Part shown: in pieces, positions 1 to 5,453 of the stretch
Position numbering within the stretch: position 1 is the stretch's first letter
How the letters are laid out: every line of letters begins with the position of its first letter
Assembly (NCBI GenBank): GCA_004356175.1
Contig: SMXV01000130.1
Span: 1-5,757 of the forward strand
Source of the DNA: Acidobacteriota bacterium
Lineage (GTDB): Bacteria > Actinomycetota > Acidimicrobiia > Spongiisociales > UBA5794
DNA length: 5,757 nucleotides
Direction of reading: 5' to 3'
Program-made: the position numbers and the translations under genes
The notes under the pieces: model-generated
The model's database searches: none
What the model was told of the DNA's origin: nothing
Seen by the model: only the letters and a program-made list of their open reading frames with translations

Positions 1-80
1 CTACCCGACTTCAACCGTCATCTGCGGGCTACTTGGTTGTCGGCAGGTAGGAGCGGGCCAGTTGTCGAAGGCCTGTGCTT
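1..80. other. Short region after the small zinc-ribbon gene, nothing identified
   Basis: No gene start, RNA gene or convincing rho-independent terminator is visible. In some actinobacteria tatA and tatC follow pafC, but no trace of either is seen here. The longest plus-strand frame at the edge gives 27 residues ending at 84, with no recognisable similarity. Confidence 0.5.
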
Positions 81-377
81 TTAGGCGCTTGGAGCGATCC
101 TTGAGAACCAGTCATCTTCGTTGAGCATGTTCGTGAAGCCAGCAATTTCCGCTTCGGTGATAGTCGAGGATGCGGCGCTGATTTCATAGCTGACACCGGT
201 TGCGAGCAGAATGCTCACGACACGACGAGTTGCGGGTCTGGTTTGGATCGAGGCGCAATAGGGGCAGGAGAAATAGTACGAACCGGCATCGCCAGTTCCC
301 GTCAGTTCAAGTGCGATGTCAGCTGTTGAGAGCTCGACGTCTCCGCAACCTTGGCACGTTGTTCTGATGGTTGTCAT
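81..377 (-). CDS. Small putative zinc-ribbon protein of unknown function
   Basis: I do not recognise a named function. The product is 98 residues and soluble, with no signal peptide or membrane segment. It has two CxxC pairs: Cys8/Cys11 in TTCQGCGDVELS and Cys38/Cys41 in YYFSCPYCAS. This is a zinc-ribbon arrangement with a 26-residue spacing between pairs. A hydrophobic stretch follows (RVVSILLATGVSYEI), then an acidic C-terminus with EAEIAGFTNMLNEDDWF. Similar small CxxC/CPxC proteins occur in actinobacteria by my recollection, but I cannot name a family. The ATG at 377 is chosen for its strong Shine-Dalgarno and because the upstream extension from 464 overlaps a promoter-like sequence and is unlike a folded domain. 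It lies 96 bases after pafC on the same strand. A role linked to the proteasome or PafBC is only a guess from position. Confidence 0.72.
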   Translation of the reverse strand: MTTIRTTCQGCGDVELSTADIALELTGTGDAGSYYFSCPYCASIQTRPATRRVVSILLATGVSYEISAASSTITEAEIAGFTNMLNEDDWFSRIAPSA

Positions 378-382
378 TCCTT

Positions 383-387
383 CTCCT
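383..387 (-). promoter_or_regulatory. Ribosome binding site deciding the start of the small zinc-ribbon gene
   Basis: AGGAG lies five bases before the ATG at 377. This strong site favours the 98-residue reading over a 127-residue reading from a GTG at 464, which has no comparable site. Confidence 0.75.
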
Positions 388-443
388 GTTACCAGCTTGC
401 ATACAACATCGACACGAACGCTGTTTGGTAAAGGACTATTTGG

Positions 444-472
444 AACATAGTTACATGGGATCACCGTGTCAG
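444..472 (-). promoter_or_regulatory. Promoter-like sequence upstream of the small zinc-ribbon gene
   Basis: On the minus strand CTGACA (472-467, five of six matches to TTGACA) is followed after 17 bases by TATGTT (449-444, four of six matches to TATAAT and a fit to TANNNT). Transcription would start near 437, giving a leader of about 60 bases before the ATG at 377. The element begins just after the pafC stop codon. It suggests the small gene can be expressed apart from pafBC, but readthrough from pafC is equally possible because no terminator is seen between them. Confidence 0.45.
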
Positions 473-473
473 A

Positions 474-1406
474 TCACGCGCGGTATCTGTCTCGGATCCT
501 TTGTTTGAGGTCTTCGACCGCTGTTACGACGACAGAACCCTCAATGTCTGATGCATTGTCTCCAAGCTGTATCAGGAGCCTGGCTGCCACGAGAGGGTCA
601 GATACGGACATCGTGATTCGTTGGGAGCCGTTTTCGAGATCTTCAGCATCAACGGGGTAGTACTCCGAGACCCAGCGCGACGACGGGTCGGTTGTGAAGC
701 TGACGTGGGTGTCTGAAACTGCTGGCCTATACCGTACAACACCAAGATGTTCCGTTTTACGGGGGGGAAACTCCTCCTCGAGTTCGATGAAAGATGCGAT
801 CCGATCGATACGAAATACCCTCTCAGCCGCCGCTCGCCGACAGTACCCCGCCAAGTACCAGTTTCCGAGATTGAAATGGATCGAATGGCCCTCGACCTCG
901 CGGACCGTTCGTTCATTGGTCGAGATGGAGACATAGACAATGCGGACGACCCTGTGGGATTCTACGGACCTTCGAAGTTCTTCAACAGAGTGAGGGGTTG
1001 GAACATCGAACGACACCGTCGAGCCAGCGTCAGGTATGACGGCCAAAGTCAGCTTCTCCACGGCCGACACCAACGATGGCGGCGCTTGGCCGGACTCAAT
1101 GAAGGTAAGCCCAGAAGCGAGTAGTCCAAGAGCTTCAGGTGCAGTTAGCCGGACTGCTTGTGAGAAGTACTCGGCGGCACTTACAGAGACGTCGTCATCC
1201 GAGATGTCCACATCTATCAGTTCACCGGGTCCGTACCCCGGGAGGCCGGTTACGAACACGAGGTGAAGATCCTTGATGAGATCTGCTCGGTCGCGGTAGT
1301 CGAACCGCTCCACGAGATCATGAATTTCGCATCCGTCATGCTCGATGATCCATGGCAGGACTGAGAGGATTCGGGAAAGACGAAGCGCAGTACGGTCGGA
1401 GCTCAC
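474..1406 (-). CDS. pafC: PafC, WYL-domain transcription activator subunit
   Basis: PafC is the partner of PafB in the DNA-damage activator complex. The product has 310 residues, close to PafB in length and layout, consistent with ancient duplication. Residues 5-65 form the N-terminal helix-turn-helix, ending in DLHLVFVTGLPGYGPGELID (46-65), a segment characteristic of PafC. A helical linker with LTAPEALGLLASGL (87-100) follows. The WYL domain covers about 140-210, with GNWYLAGYCR (181-190) and VFRIDRI (197-203). A WCX-type extension makes up the rest. The start is GTG at 1406, overlapping the pafB TGA; no strong Shine-Dalgarno precedes it, so translation probably depends on coupling to pafB. 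The gene is intact and separate from pafB rather than fused, as in some other actinobacteria. Confidence 0.93.
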   Translation of the reverse strand: MSSDRTALRLSRILSVLPWIIEHDGCEIHDLVERFDYRDRADLIKDLHLVFVTGLPGYGPGELIDVDISDDDVSVSAAEYFSQAVRLTAPEALGLLASGLTFIESGQAPPSLVSAVEKLTLAVIPDAGSTVSFDVPTPHSVEELRRSVESHRVVRIVYVSISTNERTVREVEGHSIHFNLGNWYLAGYCRRAAAERVFRIDRIASFIELEEEFPPRKTEHLGVVRYRPAVSDTHVSFTTDPSSRWVSEYYPVDAEDLENGSQRITMSVSDPLVAARLLIQLGDNASDIEGSVVVTAVEDLKQRIRDRYRA

Positions 1407-2326
1407 GGTGAATTGCCCAACCGAGCCAGTAGAAGATCGACCAGCTCTTTTGGCGACTCGATGACTGCCTTGTCATCGAACCCGAGCATCCACGCCACGA
1501 AACGGTCCGGTGAGAACACTGATATGTCAACGACGACACTGCGTTCGTCGCGTGAGCGCTCCTTGGGACTCGTTGACTGGGCTATCGCGACGTCAGCGAT
1601 GTCAATGTCGAATCTGATCCGTGCGGTCGTCGCCTCAGATTCGTTGCCGAGCGAGAAGGATGACAACGTCTCTCCTGTATCGAATGAGGTTGGCCGGGCG
1701 AATGCCTTGGCGACCTCGCCGACGGACACGTTACTCATGCGATCAACCCGGAACGCTTTGACGGTGGAGCGTTGGTCCGTCTCCGGGGCGAGCAGATACC
1801 AGTTGCCGAAGCGGAGGCCGAGTCCATAGGGCTCAGCAACCCGAGGGGACGAGGTGTACGTGAACGACACAGTCCTGCGATCGGTCAGCGCACCGAACAG
1901 ATCACCTAGCATTCCGAGATCGTGACCAAGATCAGCTGTCAGAGACCCCGCCGACTGAGGTGAGGCTCCTCCGAGTTTGAAAATGGCAGCCGCCTCTGTC
2001 GACTGGCCGCCAAACCGTACGGCTTGGGCCGCGAGCAGGAGTGCAGTTCGTTCCTCGTCTGTCAAGCCTGGATCAGGGATCGCGTACTGATTGGGTGCGA
2101 TTAAGTACCCGACCTCAACCTCCCAGGCGTCGGTGTGCCGTAGCTCGATGGGAACACCGAGCGACCGCAGGAGATCCTTGTCGCGTTCGAATGTTCGCCG
2201 GAACGCCTCATCCGACGACTGGTCGTACCCCTTGACGGTGTAGCGGATCTCCTCGGCCGTCGCGGGTGTATTTACGGTCAACAGAAAGGCAAGGAGATTG
2301 AGAACTCGCTCGAGGACTTTCTGCAT
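1403..2326 (-). CDS. pafB: PafB, WYL-domain transcription activator subunit
   Basis: PafB pairs with PafC. In mycobacteria the PafBC complex activates the LexA/RecA-independent DNA-damage regulon, with the WYL domain as the effector-sensing part. The product has 307 residues. Residues 1-62 form a winged helix-turn-helix containing FRRTFERDKDLLRSLGVPI (42-60), the usual PafB-type start of a WYL regulator. A middle helical part with LTDEERTALLLAA spans about 88-115. The WYL domain spans about 145-205, with GNWYLLA (174-180) and the FRVDRM strand (192-197). A C-terminal WCX-type extension covers about 220-307. The ATG at 2326 was chosen because translation upstream would run into the short gap after pafA; the N-terminus QKVLERVLNLLAFLL fits the family. 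The gene overlaps pafC by 4 bases (GTGA), typical of coupled subunits. Confidence 0.93.
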   Translation of the reverse strand: MQKVLERVLNLLAFLLTVNTPATAEEIRYTVKGYDQSSDEAFRRTFERDKDLLRSLGVPIELRHTDAWEVEVGYLIAPNQYAIPDPGLTDEERTALLLAAQAVRFGGQSTEAAAIFKLGGASPQSAGSLTADLGHDLGMLGDLFGALTDRRTVSFTYTSSPRVAEPYGLGLRFGNWYLLAPETDQRSTVKAFRVDRMSNVSVGEVAKAFARPTSFDTGETLSSFSLGNESEATTARIRFDIDIADVAIAQSTSPKERSRDERSVVVDISVFSPDRFVAWMLGFDDKAVIESPKELVDLLLARLGNSP

Positions 2327-2332
2327 ATGTCC

Positions 2333-2338
2333 AGCGTA
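2333..2338 (-). promoter_or_regulatory. Candidate -10 element for a leaderless pafB transcript
   Basis: TACGCT fits TANNNT and ends exactly six bases before the pafB ATG, the same geometry as in front of pafA. The only purine-rich stretch before the ATG is GGA, three bases from it, which is too close for a good Shine-Dalgarno. The upstream TTCAAC is only a poor -35. Tentative. Confidence 0.35.
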
Positions 2339-2367
2339 TTACAGTCGATCGGTGTGTTGAAGAACCT

Positions 2368-3723
2368 TCACAAGGTCTCGATGAGACGAGCAACACGTTC
2401 GTCGTACGCCTTGAATGGATCTTTGCACAGCACTGTCCTCTGCGATTGGTCGTTGAGTTTGAGGTGAACCCAGTCGACCGTAAAGTCGCGGTTAGCGGCC
2501 TTTGCAGCCCTGATGAACTCACCGCGAAGCCGGGCCCTTGTGGTTGCGGGAGGTATGGTCATTGCTTCGATAATCGAATCGTCCGTGACTACTCGATCTA
2601 TGAGCCCAGCATTCTCCATCTTGTAGTAGAGGCCGCGTTCCCGATTGACGTCGTGGTAGTTGAGGTCGACAAGTGCCAAGCGTGGCGAGGAGAGTTCGAG
2701 GTTGTGTTTCAGCGAGTATCGCTCCATCAGGTGAAGCTTCGCGACCCAGTCGACCTCACGGTGCAGCGTCATCGGATCTTTCTCAAGCCCAGTCAGAAGA
2801 TGTTCCCACATTGAGATGGCGCGTTCAGACTCCGGGCTGACGCCCGAGGTGCGTGCGTACCGCAGCACCCGTTCCAGATACTCCCATTGAATGTCGAGCG
2901 CTGACAGCTCTCGGCCATTGGAAAGCCGGACTTTCGTGCGGCAGGTGACGTCGTGGCTGATCTCGCGTATAGCCCTGATGGGGTTCTCAAGTGTGAAGTC
3001 GCGGAATACGACCTCGTCCTCGAGCATCTGGAGGAGCACAACCATCGAACCGATCTTGACGTAGGTGGCGTACTCGGACATGTTCGAGTCACCAGCAATC
3101 ACGTGCAGACGGCGGTACTTCTCTGCGTCTGCGTGAGGTTCGTCGCGCGTATTGATGAGAGGGCGGGATCTCGTCGTCGCAGATGAGCTGCCTTCCCAGA
3201 TGTGCTCGGAGCGTTGGGCGAGAGAGTAGATAGTGCCTCGGGAGGTATTGAGGAGTTTGCCAGCCCCCGCCCACACCTGGCGGGTAACAAGAAACGGAAT
3301 GAGCGTGTCGATGGTGCGCTGAAAGTCGGCTTGCCTCGGAACGAGGTAGTTCTCGTGACAACCGTAAGAGTTTCCGGCCGAGTCAGTGTTGTTGCGATAG
3401 AGATAGATATCGCCTCTGATTCCTTCTTCGGCGAGACGAGTCTCTGCCGAAGCGACGAGTCCTTCAAGAATCCGTTCCCCTGCCTTGTCGTGAGCGACAA
3501 CGTCGTAAATGCTGTCACATTCGGGAGTCGCGTATTCGGGATGGCTCCCAACATCAAGGTACAGGCGTGAGCCGTTTTCAAGGAATACGTTGGACGATCT
3601 TCCCCACGAGACAACCCTTCGAAAGAGGTAACGAGCGACTTCGTCAGGTGACAGGCGTCGCTGGCCGCGCAGTACGCAGGTGACGCCGTATTCGTTCTCG
3701 ATTCCGAAGATCCGTCGATCCAT
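2368..3723 (-). CDS. pafA: PafA, Pup-protein ligase
   Basis: PafA is the sole Pup ligase. It phosphorylates the gamma-carboxylate of Pup's C-terminal Glu with ATP and transfers it to a substrate lysine. The product has 451 residues, matching the family (452 in M. tuberculosis). The N-terminal GIENEYGVTC carries the metal-binding Glu9 and Glu11. Asp57 in LYLDVGSHPEYAT is the conserved catalytic Asp. NNTDSAGNSYGCHENYL (111-127), EHIWEGSSSATTRSRP (173-188), INTRDEPHADAEKYRRLHVI (190-209) and GDSNMSE (211-217) are the remaining active-site blocks. The C-terminal domain keeps TTRARLRGEF (394-403), VDWVHLKLNDQ (416-426) and CKDPF (433-437). All expected residues are present, so an active ligase is likely. 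It starts 70 bases after prcA with no visible Shine-Dalgarno, and lies 41 bases before pafB. Confidence 0.97.
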   Translation of the reverse strand: MDRRIFGIENEYGVTCVLRGQRRLSPDEVARYLFRRVVSWGRSSNVFLENGSRLYLDVGSHPEYATPECDSIYDVVAHDKAGERILEGLVASAETRLAEEGIRGDIYLYRNNTDSAGNSYGCHENYLVPRQADFQRTIDTLIPFLVTRQVWAGAGKLLNTSRGTIYSLAQRSEHIWEGSSSATTRSRPLINTRDEPHADAEKYRRLHVIAGDSNMSEYATYVKIGSMVVLLQMLEDEVVFRDFTLENPIRAIREISHDVTCRTKVRLSNGRELSALDIQWEYLERVLRYARTSGVSPESERAISMWEHLLTGLEKDPMTLHREVDWVAKLHLMERYSLKHNLELSSPRLALVDLNYHDVNRERGLYYKMENAGLIDRVVTDDSIIEAMTIPPATTRARLRGEFIRAAKAANRDFTVDWVHLKLNDQSQRTVLCKDPFKAYDERVARLIETL

Positions 3724-3729
3724 GCGTTT

Positions 3730-3735
3730 AGGCTA
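3730..3735 (-). promoter_or_regulatory. Candidate -10 element for a leaderless pafA transcript
   Basis: TAGCCT fits the actinobacterial TANNNT -10 pattern and ends six bases before the pafA ATG, which would place the transcription start on the A of the ATG. No Shine-Dalgarno sequence is visible before this ATG (the bases just upstream are CCTAAACGC). No convincing -35 is present 16-19 bases upstream. A six-base pattern with three fixed positions is weak evidence alone. Confidence 0.4.
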
Positions 3736-3793
3736 CAACAGGAACGAATTCTGGAGGCCACTTGCGCCTAGATCGGCCATGCGGCACATCGCC

Positions 3794-4477
3794 CTACGAG
3801 TCAGCGGTGAGACCCAACTGGTCAGCGGTCAGCCGTGTGAAAGTTCGCCGAGTCATTGACCGATCGAGGAATCCAGTCTCCCAAGCGGATGCGTCTATGT
3901 CGTGGCCCTCAGCTTCTGTGATCGTCGTGATTGCCAGTTGGGCTGCTTCAGTCACCGACATGTCTGATCGCAGTGTTTCACGCAACGTTTCGCTTATTGA
4001 TTCCTCGCCAGCGCCGAGCACCGCGAACGACTGGGCGTCGCGCAGTGTTCCATCGAACTGCACTCGGAACAACTTGTCGGACGCGATGTCCGTACCGAGC
4101 TCTGCCACCAGGATGTCGACCTCGTACGGTTTGACCTCATGGCTGAAGATCTGTCCCAGTGTCTGGCTGTACGCGTTCGCAAGGCCTTTCCCTGTGACAT
4201 CGCCACGTGAATATGAATAACCCTTGAGATCCGCGAACCGTATGCCTGCGACCCTGAGTATTTCGAACTCGTTGAAACGGCCAACACCGGCAAACGCTAT
4301 TCTGTCGTACACCTCACCGATCTTGCGAAGAGATGGGGACGAATTTTCGCCGATGAGAAGAATCCCAACATCCAACACCATAACGACGATGGGTCTCCCC
4401 CGGCTGACTCCCTTCTTCGCGAAGTCAGCTCTGTCCTTGACAAGCTGCTCTGGCGGAACGTAGAACGGAGTGGTCAT
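3794..4477 (-). CDS. prcA: PrcA, 20S proteasome alpha subunit
   Basis: PrcA forms the outer heptameric rings of the 20S core. It gates substrate entry and provides the pockets that dock the C-terminal tails of Mpa/ARC. The product has 227 residues; M. tuberculosis PrcA has about 248, and the difference is mostly a shorter C-terminal tail. The N-terminus MTTPFYVPPEQLVKDRADFA corresponds to the gate-forming segment and first helix of the family. The conserved core includes GRFNEFEILR (67-76), then the GYSYSRGDVTG block followed by LANAYSQTLG (86-108), and KPYEVDILVAELG (116-128). There is no propeptide or catalytic Thr, as expected for an alpha subunit. The start codon overlaps the prcB stop as ATGA, consistent with balanced synthesis of the two subunits. 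It is followed by a 70-base gap before pafA, the first real break in the cluster. Confidence 0.96.
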   Translation of the reverse strand: MTTPFYVPPEQLVKDRADFAKKGVSRGRPIVVMVLDVGILLIGENSSPSLRKIGEVYDRIAFAGVGRFNEFEILRVAGIRFADLKGYSYSRGDVTGKGLANAYSQTLGQIFSHEVKPYEVDILVAELGTDIASDKLFRVQFDGTLRDAQSFAVLGAGEESISETLRETLRSDMSVTEAAQLAITTITEAEGHDIDASAWETGFLDRSMTRRTFTRLTADQLGLTADS

Positions 4478-5271
4478 GGTCGGCCTTCAAGCACTCGGGC
4501 TGATACTTCCGAAAGCTCTTCATCGGAGACCTCGGACACTCCGTCTGCGGTCACCGTAAGAATGTTTGGATAGATCTTCCGCCTGAGGTCGGGACCGCCG
4601 GTCGCTGAGTCCTCCTCTGCGGCAGAGACAAGGGCTTCGACGGCAATCGATAGTGCGGTGTTCCGGTCGATATTTGGCTGCCATGCGGCCTTCAGAAACG
4701 ACCGCGCCTCGCTTCCGCCCGATCCCGTTGTCGCGTAGCTGAGCTCGTCGTATCGTCCGCCGACCACGTCGAATGAGTAAAGATGGCCAGTGCTGTCTGT
4801 CTCGTCGAAGCCGCAGAAGAGGGGAACGACGACCAGACCTTGGAATGCGAGTGTCAGGTTGGCTCGAACCATGCGAGCGAGATAGTTCGCCTTGCCCTCA
4901 AGGCTGAGTCTGACGCCTTCGATCTTCTCGTAGTGCTCAAGCTCCGTTTGGAACAGTTTGATCATCTCGACCGCCATACCTGCCGTGCCCGAGATTGCAA
5001 CGGCGGAGTATTCGTCGGCTGGGTACACTTTGCGTACTCTCCGGTGTGCAATGATGTTTCCCGCCGTTGCCCTTCGGTCGCCTGCCATGAGGACGCCGTC
5101 AGCCCAGGTGATTGCGAGAATCGTCGTTGCCTCCGGAATTCCCTCAGTCGATACACCTTCAACCCGCCAGCTTGGGGCGATGCCTCGGTTCTCAAGTACG
5201 GATGTAAACGAACTCCCTTCGGCCGTCTCCCCCAGTCTGAGGGGTCCTGTCCCGAGGTTGTGAGAATTCAC
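4474..5271 (-). CDS. prcB: PrcB, 20S proteasome beta subunit precursor
   Basis: PrcB is the catalytic subunit of the actinobacterial 20S core, an N-terminal-nucleophile hydrolase made with a propeptide that is removed on assembly. The precursor has 265 residues. Residues 1-48 are the propeptide, and the mature chain starts at Thr49 in the sequence EATTILAI. Counting from Thr49 as residue 1, Asp17 (in MAGDRR, residue 65 of the precursor) and Lys33 (residue 81, RKVYP) fall where the family's catalytic Asp and Lys belong. The GSGG loop is at 183-186 and DSATGGPD at 221-228, both typical. The start is a GTG at 5271 that overlaps the pup stop as GTGA; AAGGG lies six bases upstream, within the Lys-Gly-Gly codons of Pup. 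The residue before the cleavage site is Ala, while the mycobacterial protein has Gly. The gene ends in a 4-base ATGA overlap with prcA. Confidence 0.96.
   Translation of the reverse strand: MNSHNLGTGPLRLGETAEGSSFTSVLENRGIAPSWRVEGVSTEGIPEATTILAITWADGVLMAGDRRATAGNIIAHRRVRKVYPADEYSAVAISGTAGMAVEMIKLFQTELEHYEKIEGVRLSLEGKANYLARMVRANLTLAFQGLVVVPLFCGFDETDSTGHLYSFDVVGGRYDELSYATTGSGGSEARSFLKAAWQPNIDRNTALSIAVEALVSAAEEDSATGGPDLRRKIYPNILTVTADGVSEVSDEELSEVSARVLEGRP
4477..5127 (-). other. prcB: Predicted mature PrcB chain, beginning at catalytic Thr49
   Basis: Autocatalytic cleavage between Ala48 and Thr49 would expose the nucleophilic threonine and leave a 217-residue mature subunit. The site is inferred from alignment by eye with the mycobacterial TTIVAL start and from the correct spacing to Asp17 and Lys33. 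The codons at 5127-5122 are ACG ACG, encoding Thr-Thr, and the preceding GCA encodes Ala. Confidence 0.75.
4484..4488 (-). promoter_or_regulatory. Ribosome binding site of prcA
   Basis: GAAGG six bases before the prcA ATG, within the last codons of prcB. It supports the ATG at 4477 and coupled expression of the two proteasome subunits. Confidence 0.65.
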
Positions 5272-5453
5272 TCTCCACCCTTCTGCACATAGTTCTTGAC
5301 GAACTCTTCGGCATTCTCCTCTAGTACTGAGTCGATTTCGTCGAGCAGGCCATCAATCTTGTCGGCAACGTCCTCCCCGCGAGAGGTTGGGGTGCCTTGC
5401 TCATCCGAGCGACGGTCTTCCTGGTGTCTTGATCGTTGCTCACGTTCGGTCAT
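5268..5453 (-). CDS. pup: Pup, prokaryotic ubiquitin-like protein, with encoded C-terminal Glu
   Basis: Pup is the small, largely disordered modifier that PafA attaches to lysines of proteasome substrates in the cytoplasm. The product is 61 residues, close to the 64 of M. tuberculosis Pup. The N-terminal half is charged and low in hydrophobic residues. Residues 30-55 form the conserved helix-prone region (DGLLDEIDSVLEENAEEFV), which in the family binds the Mpa coiled coil. The tail is YVQKGGE. I chose the ATG at 5453 over the ATG at 5501 because it gives the family length and is preceded by GGAG six bases upstream; the extra 16 residues of the longer form do not look like Pup. The last codon is GAG (Glu), not CAG (Gln), so deamidation by Dop should not be needed before ligation. 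The gene overlaps dop by 14 bases and prcB by 4. Confidence 0.95.
   Translation of the reverse strand: MTEREQRSRHQEDRRSDEQGTPTSRGEDVADKIDGLLDEIDSVLEENAEEFVKNYVQKGGE

Noticed and set aside
1..80. Start of a following tatA-like gene on the minus strand
   Set aside because: The only ATG there gives six codons before a stop, and no Shine-Dalgarno or TatA-like sequence is seen.
33..130. Alternative minus-strand frame past the small gene's stop, ending in RQLARSYLPTTK
   Set aside because: I considered a frameshifted C-terminal extension, but the small protein already ends plausibly and the other frame has no recognisable similarity or start.
403..418. Another partial RecA-NDp-like match (GTGTCGATG on the minus strand) upstream of the small gene
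   Set aside because: The spacer is followed by AAGCTG rather than a TANNNT, so the two-part motif is incomplete.
378..464. Longer start (GTG at 464) for the small zinc-ribbon gene
   Set aside because: It has no good ribosome site, the extension is unlike a folded domain and overlaps the promoter-like element, and the ATG at 377 has AGGAG at ideal spacing.
2358..2370. Small hairpin at the pafA stop (TGAAG, loop GTT, CTTCA)
   Set aside because: The stem is five A/T-rich pairs with no T-run after it, too weak to call a terminator.
3945..3961. Match to the PafBC/RecA-NDp promoter motif (ATGTCGGTG on the minus strand)
   Set aside because: It lies inside prcA coding sequence and no TANNNT follows at the required eight-base spacing.
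3762..4220. Plus-strand 152-residue open frame opposite prcA
   Set aside because: It is antisense to a well-conserved gene, its composition is Ser/Arg-rich and unlike a real protein, and no family is recognisable. The other plus-strand frames opposite pafA, pafB, pafC and prcB fail for the same reasons.
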